NCBI GenBank assembly: GCA_038252405.1
Contig: JBBSAJ010000029.1
Span: 1-36,153, forward strand
Length of the DNA: 36,153 nt
Reading direction: 5' to 3'
Source of the DNA: DATCDE01 sp038252405
GTDB lineage: Bacteria; Actinomycetota; Actinomycetes; Prado026
Shown here: positions 1 to 6,433 of the stretch, piece after piece
Position numbering within the stretch: position 1 is the stretch's first letter
How the letters are laid out: each line of letters begins with the position of its first letter
Position numbers and translations under genes: made by a program
The notes under the pieces: model-generated
Seen by the model: the letters and a program-made list of their open reading frames with translations, nothing else
Database searches by the model: none
Told to the model about the DNA's origin: nothing

Positions 1-1
1 C

Positions 2-118
2 CCAGTCGGAGTCAAGATCCCCGACGCCCAAATGACGACACTGCACGACACCGACGCACTGCACCGCCACGACTGGCACCCAGACTGGAACTACAGCCTC
101 AACCCACCCCGGAACTGA
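2..118 (+). CDS. C-terminal end of a transposase, ISAzo13-like (5' end outside window)
   Basis: Only the last 38 residues and the TGA stop are in the window, read in the second frame. The end contains the run HDWHPDWNYSLNP, and just before it VGVKIPDAQM. From memory this His-rich W-N-Y ending resembles the C-terminus of ISAzo13-family DDE transposases. The match is short and rests on recall, so family assignment is moderate. I see no clear terminal inverted repeat after the stop. The fragment may belong to an intact element upstream or to a remnant, which this window cannot decide. Confidence 0.55.
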   Translation, partial: PVGVKIPDAQMTTLHDTDALHRHDWHPDWNYSLNPPRN

Positions 119-257
119 GCGTGTTGATCATCGGCAAGCCCTTAGGTCGCCCTTCGGACCGCGTTAACCCTCATTCGGGTGGTTCCGGGTTTCGATGGCA
201 ACCGACCGGGCAGACCCCCTGCCGCCCGACGTTTCCTACGTGAGGACCTCACTACCC
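119..257 (+). promoter_or_regulatory. Untranslated leader with two mutually exclusive hairpins
   Basis: The stretch between the transposase tail and the secreted protein gene can fold in two ways. AACCC (166-170) can pair with GGGTGGTT (177-184, one bulged T). Alternatively GGTTCC (181-186) can pair with GGCAACC (197-203, one bulged C). Both use bases 181-184, so they exclude each other. That suggests a structured leader, possibly regulatory. I could not match it to a riboswitch class I know. An in-frame ATG at 195 would turn part of it into coding sequence, but the signal peptide starting at 258 argues against that. Confidence 0.3.
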
Positions 258-1052
258 ATGAACAAGACACTGCTCCGCAAGACCGTCGTCGGCGGTGTGG
301 CGCTGCTGTCCCTCGGCGTGGCCTCCCCGGCCTTCGCCACGGACACCACTCCCCCCGCACCGTCGGGGACCGTGACGACGGCGCCACCCACCAGCAACCA
401 GGACGTGACCCAGCTCAAGGCCCTGGTGACCGCGAAGATCACCGCCCGGCAGGCGGCGCTGGAGGCCAAGCTCGCCGCGCTCCCCGCCGCACCGACGGCG
501 GAGATGACGGCGGACGAGATCGCGGCGAAGCGGGCCCTGATCTTGATCCTGCAGACGAAGCTCACCAACTTGCTGAACGCGGTCGACACCGCGCAGACCA
601 TCCCCGCGGTTCAGCAGGCGCTGCAGACCTACTGGGCGCCGAGCCTGGACGAGCTCAAGGCGCGGGTCAACGTGATGATCACCCACCAGCTGGCAGAGCT
701 CGACGAGAAGATCCAGAAGGTTGCAGACTCGACAACTCTCACGGGTGACCAGAAGACCGCGAAGACCGCGGCCCTCACGGCTCAGAAGGACAAGCTGACG
801 ACGCTGCAGACCGACGTGAAGAACGCGATGTCCGTCGCGGACGTCAAGACTGTCCTGAAGGCCGTCGGCATCGGCGACGGCCGGCACAAGAAGAAGCACG
901 ACGGGGCGCACAGCTGGACCATGGACACCAAGCACGGCACGAAGGACCAGGGCCGGCACGGCGGCGGTCTCGGTCTCGGCCTCGGCCAGGGCCTCGGCAA
1001 CCTGGGCGGCTTCGGTGGCCACGACTTCGGTCCGGCCGGCCACGGCCACTGA
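258..1052 (+). CDS. Secreted helical tandem-repeat protein with His/Gly-rich tail (unknown function)
   Basis: Function not recognised. The 264-residue product begins with a clear Sec signal peptide (residues 1-27: two lysines and an arginine, a hydrophobic core, then SPAFA before the cut). A Thr/Pro-rich linker follows to about residue 50. Two similar, predominantly helical units occupy about 53-122 and 133-201. Both start LKA(L/R)V and end in (A/T)(L/V)-type helices, with an Ala/Lys/Leu/Gln pattern typical of coiled coils. The tail (208-264) is rich in His, Lys and Gly, with GLGLGLGQGLG and final GHGH, and could bind metal or polyanions. ATG 258 is chosen because it puts the signal peptide at the N-terminus; GAGG lies about 12 bases upstream. 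An in-frame ATG at 195 would bury the signal. No cysteine is present in the mature part. Confidence 0.8.
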   Translation: MNKTLLRKTVVGGVALLSLGVASPAFATDTTPPAPSGTVTTAPPTSNQDVTQLKALVTAKITARQAALEAKLAALPAAPTAEMTADEIAAKRALILILQTKLTNLLNAVDTAQTIPAVQQALQTYWAPSLDELKARVNVMITHQLAELDEKIQKVADSTTLTGDQKTAKTAALTAQKDKLTTLQTDVKNAMSVADVKTVLKAVGIGDGRHKKKHDGAHSWTMDTKHGTKDQGRHGGGLGLGLGQGLGNLGGFGGHDFGPAGHGH

Positions 1053-1065
1053 CGCATAGCAGCCC

Positions 1066-1107
1066 ACGACGCGGTGGCGCCCGGCCTCCCGGGCGCTACC
1101 GCGTCGT
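1066..1107. terminator. Long bidirectional terminator hairpin
   Basis: A 19-bp stem (one G-T wobble at 1076/1097) closes on the tetraloop CCTC at 1085-1088. It lies between two convergent genes and includes the last codons and stop of the minus-strand gene. T-rich sequence after the stem is weak on both sides, as is usual for actinobacterial terminators. Confidence 0.75.
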
Positions 1108-1701
1108 CGTCTTCGCCTCCTGGTAGGAGTACCGCTGCTCGGTCCACGGGTCGGCCAGGTTGTGGTAGCCGCGCTCCTCCCAGAAGCCGCGACGATCGGA
1201 CAGCAGGTACTCGATGCCGCGCACCCACTTCGGGCCCTTCCAGGCGTAGCGGTGCGGCACGACCAGCCGCAGCGGGAACCCGTGCTCAGGGGTCAGCGGC
1301 TGACCGTTGTGGTGCGTGGCCAGGATCGTCGTCGGCAGCATGAGGTCCTCGATCGGCAGGTTCGCGCTGTAGCCGTACTCGGCCCAGACCAGCACGTGGG
1401 TCACGTCGGGGTGCGGCGGCGCCGTGGCCAGCACGGATCGCGTGAGGACGCCGCTCCACACGTTGCCCAGCACCGAGAACTTCGTGACGCAGTGCAGGTC
1501 CGCGACCACCTCGTCGACGGGCAGCTGGTCGAGGTCCTGGTAGCCGCAGCTCAGGTTCTGCCCACTTGCGGTGGCCCCGAAGATCCGCAGGTCCCACCGG
1601 TCAGGACGGAACTTGGGCACTGGACCGTAGTGCCGCGCCGGCCAGCCGCGCGCCACCGCCTGCCCCGGTGGCAGCCTGGTCTCCGAGCCGACCGCGCTCA
1701 C
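1096..1701 (-). CDS. Sulfite-oxidase-like molybdopterin-dependent oxidoreductase
   Basis: A 201-residue protein of the sulfite oxidase / YedY (MsrP) molybdopterin-binding fold. The family's molybdenum-ligating cysteine is visible as Cys71 in DLHCVTKFS. Flanking family features include RGWPARHYGPVP (about 18-29), WDLRIFG, the HVLVWAEYGYS segment and the final GFWEERGYHNLADPWTEQRY. There is no Tat signal, so it is probably cytoplasmic, unlike E. coli MsrP. The substrate is unknown; members act on sulfite, methionine sulfoxide or other oxyanions. GTG 1701 is chosen because homologous sequence begins a few residues later. The reading frame stays open upstream to 1905, but that region overlaps the aroF leader and has no family similarity. 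No partner haem subunit is adjacent. Confidence 0.8.
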   Translation of the reverse strand: MSAVGSETRLPPGQAVARGWPARHYGPVPKFRPDRWDLRIFGATASGQNLSCGYQDLDQLPVDEVVADLHCVTKFSVLGNVWSGVLTRSVLATAPPHPDVTHVLVWAEYGYSANLPIEDLMLPTTILATHHNGQPLTPEHGFPLRLVVPHRYAWKGPKWVRGIEYLLSDRRGFWEERGYHNLADPWTEQRYSYQEAKTTTR

Positions 1702-1783
1702 CGTCGCAGTCTCGCAGAGGACCCTTGGCGGTCGGACGGGCACACCCATCGGGATGAGACGGCCGTCCGCATCGTGGACACCG

Positions 1784-1812
1784 ACGACAGCGGGCGGTCG
1801 ACCGCCTATGCT
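1784..1812 (+). promoter_or_regulatory. Probable promoter of the aroF leader transcript
   Basis: ACGACA (1784-1789, 4/6 to the -35 consensus) and TATGCT (1807-1812, 4/6 to the -10 consensus) are separated by 17 bp. The GTG of the leader peptide at 1819 falls 7 bases after the -10 box, so transcription and translation probably start at the same base (a leaderless peptide). Confidence 0.6.
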
Positions 1813-1818
1813 GACCGG

Positions 1819-1890
1819 GTGCAGCAGCACTGGTTCGCCTATGGCTTTCCCACCGGGGCTCCCCGGCGGGCGGCTGGCGGCTTGCGGTAG
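1819..1890 (+). CDS. Aromatic-residue leader peptide upstream of aroF
   Basis: A 23-codon reading frame starting with GTG and ending TAG. It begins VQQHWFAYGFPTG and so packs Trp5, Phe6, Tyr8 and Phe10 into six residues. The Tyr and second Phe codons are TAT and TTT, rare in this GC-rich window where TAC and TTC dominate, which would favour ribosome pausing. It is followed by an antiterminator/terminator pair and the DAHP synthase gene, the layout of ribosome-mediated attenuation. As established context from memory, Corynebacterium glutamicum aroF has a comparable leader peptide (aroR). The absence of a Shine-Dalgarno sequence fits leaderless translation from the promoter just upstream. Confidence 0.75.
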   Translation: MQQHWFAYGFPTGAPRRAAGGLR

Positions 1891-1936
1891 CCGCACCCGA
1901 ACCACCCACTAGAGCCCCGGACCCGTCCGGGGCTCT
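1853..1936 (+). promoter_or_regulatory. Transcription attenuator (antiterminator/terminator) of aroF
   Basis: CCGGGGCTC at 1853-1861, inside the leader peptide gene, is perfectly complementary over 9 bp to GAGCCCCGG at 1912-1920, the 5' arm of the terminator below. The same segment can also fold locally on CCCGG at 1862-1866. A further hairpin pairs GCGGCT (1877-1882) with AGCCGC (1889-1894) across the leader stop codon. Formation of 1853-1861/1912-1920 would prevent the terminator. The likely logic is that ribosome position on the Trp/Phe/Tyr codons chooses between the folds. The direction of control is inferred, not shown. Confidence 0.7.
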
Positions 1937-1938
1937 TT
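1911..1938 (+). terminator. Attenuator terminator hairpin before aroF
   Basis: AGAGCCCCGGA (1911-1921) pairs with TCCGGGGCTCT (1926-1936): an 11-bp perfect stem with loop CCCG, followed by TT. It lies 21 bases before the aroF start codon and immediately before its ribosome binding site, so it must be read through or avoided for aroF expression. Confidence 0.8.
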
Positions 1939-1956
1939 GCGTGTCAGGAGAAGGTC

Positions 1957-3003
1957 ATGGTCGTGGTGATGTCGCCCGAGGCGACCGACGCGGACGTCGA
2001 CGCCGTGGTGGCACGGGTCGAGGGCGCAGGCGGCACCGCCTTCGTCAGCCGCGGGGTCACCCGCACCATCATCGGGCTGGTCGGCGACATCGAGCAGTTC
2101 CAGGCGCTCGAGCTGCGTGGCCTGCCGGGCGTGAGCGACGTCGTGCGGATCTCGGTGCCCTACAAGCTGGTCTCCCGCCAGCACCACCCCGACATGACGA
2201 CCGTGTGGGTGGGCTCCACCGGGCGGCGGGTGCCGATCGGGCCGGACACGTTCACGCTGATCGCGGGACCCTGCGCCGTGGAGACACCGCAGCAGACCCT
2301 CGAGGCCGCCGAGATGGCCAAGGCAGCCGGGGCCACCCTGCTGCGTGGCGGCGCGTTCAAGCCGCGCAGCTCGCCTTACGCGTTCCAGGGCCTCGGCGAG
2401 GAGGGGCTGCGGATCCTGGCCGACGTGCGGGAGGCGACCGGCCTGCCGATCGTCACCGAGGTGGTCGACCCCGGTGATGTCGAGCGGGTGGCCGAGTACG
2501 CGGACATGTTGCAGGTGGGCACCCGCAACATGGCCAACTTCACCCTGCTGCAGGCCGTCGGGTCGGTGGGCAAGCCGGTCATGCTCAAGCGCGGCATGCA
2601 GGCGACCATCGAGGAGTGGCTGATGGCGGCCGAGTACATCGCCCAGCGCGGGAACCTGGACATCGTGCTGTGCGAGCGAGGCATCCGCACGTTCGAGACC
2701 GCCACCCGGAACACGCTGGACATCTCGGCGGTGCCGGTCGCACACGGGCTGTCGCACCTGCCCGTCGTTGTCGACCCGTCACACTCCGGTGGGCGCCGGG
2801 ACCTCGTCGTCCCGCTGTCCAGGGCCGCGATCGCGGTCGGCGCGGACGGGATCATCGTCGACGTCCACCCCGACCCGGAGCACGCGCTCGTCGACGGGCC
2901 GCAGGCATTGATGAACGGGGACCTGCGGGCCCTCGCGGCCGCCGTCCGGCAGCTGCCGCCGCTCCTGGGCCGCCGCCCGGCCGGAGACACCGACCGCCGT
3001 TGA
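1957..3003 (+). CDS. aroF: 3-deoxy-7-phosphoheptulonate synthase, type I-beta (DAHP synthase)
   Basis: Condenses phosphoenolpyruvate with erythrose 4-phosphate, the first step of the shikimate pathway. The 348 residues have the two-part form of type I-beta enzymes. Residues 1 to about 70 form a small ferredoxin-like N-terminal domain (MSPEATDADVDAV, FVSRGVTRTIIGLVGD). The catalytic barrel follows from about residue 87. It shows AGPCAVET with the metal-binding Cys, GATLLRGGAFKPRSSPY, KRGM, VDPSHSGGRR and DVHPDPEHALVDG, the last two bearing His and Asp metal ligands. A strong AGGAGAAGG at 1946-1954 precedes ATG 1957. Expression is probably controlled by the leader peptide and attenuator just upstream. 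A second, unrelated-fold DAHP synthase lies at 5056-6378. N-terminal domains of this type often mediate feedback inhibition; that is inference here. Confidence 0.95.
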   Translation: MVVVMSPEATDADVDAVVARVEGAGGTAFVSRGVTRTIIGLVGDIEQFQALELRGLPGVSDVVRISVPYKLVSRQHHPDMTTVWVGSTGRRVPIGPDTFTLIAGPCAVETPQQTLEAAEMAKAAGATLLRGGAFKPRSSPYAFQGLGEEGLRILADVREATGLPIVTEVVDPGDVERVAEYADMLQVGTRNMANFTLLQAVGSVGKPVMLKRGMQATIEEWLMAAEYIAQRGNLDIVLCERGIRTFETATRNTLDISAVPVAHGLSHLPVVVDPSHSGGRRDLVVPLSRAAIAVGADGIIVDVHPDPEHALVDGPQALMNGDLRALAAAVRQLPPLLGRRPAGDTDRR

Positions 3004-3013
3004 CACCGGCCGG

Positions 3014-3523
3014 TCAGACGGCGCGCTCGTGGGCGAGCAGCCACTCCTTGACCGGCAGTCCGTAGTAGTAGCCACCGAGCGTGCCGTCGCTGCGGACGAC
3101 CCGGTGGCACGGGACGAACGGGGCCACCACGTTGCGGGCGCAGCCGCTCCCGGCGGCCCGGACCGCGGTGGGGCGGCCGGCCTTGGTGGCCAGCTCGGCG
3201 TACGTCCAGGTCTGCCCGGCCGGGATCTGCCGCATGGCCCGCCAGACCTCCTGCCGGAACGGCCGCCCGGGCTGGCTGACCTGGACGTCGTCCAGGGCGG
3301 ACAGGTCGCCGTCCAGGTAGGCCCGGGCGGCGGCCGTCACCGGCCCGAGGTCGCGACGCTCGCGCAGCCCGACGGCCCGCAGCTCGGGCGCGAGCCGCGG
3401 CGCCAGGTCGGGTGCGGAGGCGAATCCCGAGGCCACCACGACGCCGTCCAGGACGATGATCCCCCACAGGCCGACCGGGGTGCTGAGCGTGGTGCTGTCG
3501 AGCGGCTGCCTCGGCGCGTTCAT
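3014..3523 (-). CDS. ogt: Methylated-DNA--protein-cysteine S-methyltransferase
   Basis: Removes O6-alkyl groups from guanine by transferring them to its own cysteine. The 169-residue product carries the active-site segment FVPCHRVVRSDGTLGGYYYG near the C-terminus, and the helix-turn-helix region FRQEVWRAMRQIPAGQTWTYAELA before it. The N-terminal part (1 to about 80) is the usual less conserved ribonuclease-H-like domain. Its ATG overlaps the stop of the upstream Ada-AlkA gene in an ATGA, so the two repair genes are translationally coupled. It ends 10 bases from aroF, tail to tail, with no obvious terminator between them. Confidence 0.93.
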   Translation of the reverse strand: MNAPRQPLDSTTLSTPVGLWGIIVLDGVVVASGFASAPDLAPRLAPELRAVGLRERRDLGPVTAAARAYLDGDLSALDDVQVSQPGRPFRQEVWRAMRQIPAGQTWTYAELATKAGRPTAVRAAGSGCARNVVAPFVPCHRVVRSDGTLGGYYYGLPVKEWLLAHERAV

Positions 3524-4995
3524 CGGGTCTCCTGGCGGCTCGGGGGGACGGGGACGAGGTCGGCGGCGCCGGCCCACAGGTGGAGGGCGACGTAGGAGCG
3601 CCAGGGGCGCAGCCGGTCCGGCTGGAGACCGTGCCGCTGCACCTCGCGGCGCAGCACGAGGTCGGTGGCCGGCCAGGCGTCGGGGTCGGCCAGCGCGCGC
3701 ATCGCGACGTACTCGACGGTCCACGGCCCGACTCCGGGGATGTCGAGCAGCCGGGCCCGGGTCGCGGCCCGGTCGGCGCCGGGGTCCAGCCGCAGCTCGC
3801 CCACGGCGACGGCCGCGCTCAGCTCGCGCAGCGCCCGCTGGCGCGCACCGGTGAGGCCCACCCGGCCCAGGTCGGCGTCGGCCAGCGCCTCGGCCACCGG
3901 GAACGCCGCCGTCAGCCCGTCCTCGGGCTGCGACAGCGGCTCGCCGAACGCAGCGACCAGCCGGCCCGCGAGCGTCCGAGCACCCGCAACCGAGACCTGC
4001 TGGCCCAGCACGGCGCGCACCGCGAGCTCGAAGCCGTCCACGGCGCCGGGCACCCGCAGCCCGGGCCGGGCCGCCACGAGCCCGCCCAGCGCCGGCTCGG
4101 CACCCAGCACGGCGTCCACGGCGTCCGGCTCGGCGTCCAGGTCGAGCAGCCGGCGCAGACCGGCCACGGCCCCGGCCAGGTCGCTCAGCCGGGGCAGCCG
4201 GACCTCGGCCAGCACGTGCCCCGCGCCCGGCATCGGCCGAACCGACACCAGGGCCGGGCCGCCCGGAGTGGCCACGACCCGGCGCAGTCTCCCGGCGTCG
4301 CCCACCTCCACACCGGGGACGGCGCGGGCCGCCAGGAAGCCGAGCAGCGGTCCGGCCGCGAACGGCTCCCGGTGCACCAGGCGCAGCACCAGCGCGCCGC
4401 CGGGCGCGCGGGCCGCGGCCTCCGGATCGGGGCGCCGGCGCAGCTGGGACGGCGGGCAGCCGAACTCCGCGCGCATCACGTCGTTGAACTGCCGCAGGCT
4501 GGCGAAGCCGGCCGCGAACGCGACGTCGACCATCGGCAGCGGGGTCTGGTCGATGAGCAGCCGGGCGGTCTGCGCCCGCCGGGTCCTGGCCAGCGCCAGC
4601 GGCCCGGCGCCCACCTCCGTCACCAGCGTGCGGTTCAGGTGCCGCTCGCTCACCGCGAGCCGCCGAGCCAGGCCGGACACCCCCTGCTCGTCCACGGCCC
4701 CGGCCGTGATCAGCCGCAGCGCCCGCCCGGCGAGGTCGCCGCGGTGGTCCCACTCCCGCGACCCGGGCAGCGCGTCCGGGCGGCACAGCCGGCAGGCCCG
4801 GAACCCGGCCGCCACCGCGGCGCCCGGCGTCCGGTAGAAGCGGCGGTTCTCCCGCTTCGGCCGCCGCGCCGGGCAGGACGGCCGGCAGTAGATGCCCGTG
4901 GACGTGACGCCGAGGAACACCCGACCGTCGAAGCGCGGGTCACGGCTGTCCACCGCCCGGTGCCAGGCCTCGACGTCCCACTCGCTCGTCGTCAC
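3520..4995 (-). CDS. alkA: Ada regulatory domain / AraC HTH / AlkA DNA-3-methyladenine glycosylase fusion
   Basis: A three-part alkylation-damage protein of 491 residues. Residues about 1-80 form the Ada zinc domain, with Cys37, Cys41, Cys68 and Cys71 matching the Ada pattern. The first Cys is the methylphosphotriester acceptor in Ada. Residues about 85-180 form an AraC-type helix-turn-helix (LARRLAVSERHLNR, VAFAAGFASLRQFN). From about 200 the AlkA N-terminal domain and the HhH-GPD glycosylase follow, with FELAVRAVLGQQVS, LLDIPGVGPWTVEYVAMR and the catalytic Asp in WPATD. It should sense alkyl damage, activate repair genes and excise alkylated bases. Adaptive-response genes of this shape occur in mycobacteria. 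GTG 4995 is preferred (GGGAC just upstream); GTG 5016 in the same frame is an alternative. Coupled to ogt. Confidence 0.92.
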   Translation of the reverse strand: MTTSEWDVEAWHRAVDSRDPRFDGRVFLGVTSTGIYCRPSCPARRPKRENRRFYRTPGAAVAAGFRACRLCRPDALPGSREWDHRGDLAGRALRLITAGAVDEQGVSGLARRLAVSERHLNRTLVTEVGAGPLALARTRRAQTARLLIDQTPLPMVDVAFAAGFASLRQFNDVMRAEFGCPPSQLRRRPDPEAAARAPGGALVLRLVHREPFAAGPLLGFLAARAVPGVEVGDAGRLRRVVATPGGPALVSVRPMPGAGHVLAEVRLPRLSDLAGAVAGLRRLLDLDAEPDAVDAVLGAEPALGGLVAARPGLRVPGAVDGFELAVRAVLGQQVSVAGARTLAGRLVAAFGEPLSQPEDGLTAAFPVAEALADADLGRVGLTGARQRALRELSAAVAVGELRLDPGADRAATRARLLDIPGVGPWTVEYVAMRALADPDAWPATDLVLRREVQRHGLQPDRLRPWRSYVALHLWAGAADLVPVPPSRQETR

Positions 4996-5055
4996 GCGTC
5001 CCAGTGTGCGGCCCACGAGCGGACCGGACTAGCGGGAATCAGACCAGCGGACACC

Positions 5056-6378
5056 TCAGCGCGCGAGCATCTCCGCGACCAGGAACGCCAGCTCGATCGA
5101 CTGCTCCCTGTTCAGCCGCGGGTCGCACGCGGTCTCGTAGCGCGGCTCGAGATGGTGCTCCTCGGTCCCCAGCGCGCCACCGAGGCACTCCGTGACGTCG
5201 TCCCCCGTGAGCTCCACGTGGATGCCACCGGGGACGGTGCCCAGCGACCGGTGAACCTCGAAGAAGCCGCGGACCTCCTCCACGACGTCCTCGAACAGCC
5301 GGGTCTTCACCCCGGACGCCGTCTCGCGGGTGTTGCCGTGCATCGGGTCGCAGATCCACACGACCTCGGCGCCGGACGCGTTGACCTTCTCCACGATCGG
5401 CGGCAGCAGCTCGCGCACCCGTCCGGCGCCCATGCGGGCGATCAGCGTGAGCCGGCCCGGCTCACGGTCCGGGTCGAGCCGGTTGACGAGCGCGAGCACC
5501 TCCTCCGGGGAGGCGGACGGCCCGATCTTCAGCCCGATCGGGTTGCGGATCCGGGCCGCGAAGTCGACGTGCGCGCCGTCGAGCGACCGGGTGCGGTCCC
5601 CGATCCAGACGAAGTGCCCGGCCACGTCGTAGGGCAGCCCGGTCCGCGAGTCGATGCGGGTGAGGGCCTGCTCGTAGTCGAGCACGAGCGCCTCGTGCCC
5701 GGCGTACAGGTCGACCCGCTGGAACTCCTCCGGGTCGGCGCCGCACGCGTGCATGAACGCCATGGCCCGGTCGATCTCGCCGGCCAGCCGCTCGTAGCGC
5801 TGCCCGGCCGCACTGTCCCGGACGAAGTCCTGGTTCCACGCGTGCACCTGCTGCAGCGCCGCGTAGCCGCCCTGCGTGAACGCCCGCACCAGGTTCAGCG
5901 TCGCGGCCGAGTGATGGTAGGCGGCCACCATCCGGGCCGGGTCGGGCCGACGCAGCTCCGGGGTGAACGCGAGGCCGTTGACCATGTCGCCGCGGTACAC
6001 CGGCAGGGACAGCCCGTCCCTGGCCTCCAGCGGGCTGGAGCGAGGCTTGCCGTACTGGCCGGCGATCCGGCCGACCTTGACCACCGGCAGCGCGGCGCCG
6101 TACGTCAGCACGATCGCCATCTGCAGCACGGTGCGCAGCTTGGCCCGGATCGCGTCCGCCCCGACGCCGTCGAACGTCTCGGCACAGTCGCCGCCCTGCA
6201 GCACGAAAGCCTTCCCGCGCGCCGCGAGCGCCAGCCGCTCGCGCAGCTGGTCGCACTCCCCCGCGAAGACGAGCGGCGGCAGGCCGCGCAGCGTCGCGAC
6301 GGCCTCGTCGCGCGCGGCCGGGTCGGGCCACTCGGGCTGCTGGGCGGCCGGCAGGTCGGGCCAGGTCAGGTCGGGCAC
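5056..6378 (-). CDS. aroG: 3-deoxy-7-phosphoheptulonate synthase, type II (DAHP synthase)
   Basis: Catalyses the same first shikimate step as aroF but belongs to the plant-like type II family. Signatures over the 440 residues include FVLQGGDCAETFDG, VVKVGRIAGQYGKPRSSP, YHHSAATLNL, HFVWIGDRTR, IGLKIGPSASPEEV, VWICDPMHGNT with metal-binding His, and ELTGDDVTECLGG. The C-terminus RYETACDPRLNREQSIELAF is typical. M. tuberculosis AroG is about 460 residues; the N-terminus here is shorter. GTG 6378 is chosen because TACCCT (a -10-like box) ends 6 bases upstream, giving a leaderless start; a start at 6411 in the same frame is possible. In mycobacteria this enzyme is allosterically inhibited by aromatic amino acids and activates chorismate mutase. 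The same behaviour here is inference. Confidence 0.94.
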   Translation of the reverse strand: MPDLTWPDLPAAQQPEWPDPAARDEAVATLRGLPPLVFAGECDQLRERLALAARGKAFVLQGGDCAETFDGVGADAIRAKLRTVLQMAIVLTYGAALPVVKVGRIAGQYGKPRSSPLEARDGLSLPVYRGDMVNGLAFTPELRRPDPARMVAAYHHSAATLNLVRAFTQGGYAALQQVHAWNQDFVRDSAAGQRYERLAGEIDRAMAFMHACGADPEEFQRVDLYAGHEALVLDYEQALTRIDSRTGLPYDVAGHFVWIGDRTRSLDGAHVDFAARIRNPIGLKIGPSASPEEVLALVNRLDPDREPGRLTLIARMGAGRVRELLPPIVEKVNASGAEVVWICDPMHGNTRETASGVKTRLFEDVVEEVRGFFEVHRSLGTVPGGIHVELTGDDVTECLGGALGTEEHHLEPRYETACDPRLNREQSIELAFLVAEMLAR

Positions 6379-6433
6379 CCCACGAGGGTACGACCCGCCG
6401 GGCCCGGGCACCTCTCCCGGCTGGTCCCGCGGC

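Noticed and set aside
195..257. N-terminal extension of the secreted protein from ATG 195
   Set aside because: It would place 21 polar residues ahead of a clear signal peptide and covers the structured leader. ATG 258 gives a standard Sec signal.
1702..1905. N-terminal extension of the molybdoenzyme on the minus strand
   Set aside because: The frame is open, but it overlaps the aroF promoter, leader peptide and attenuator and shows no family similarity.
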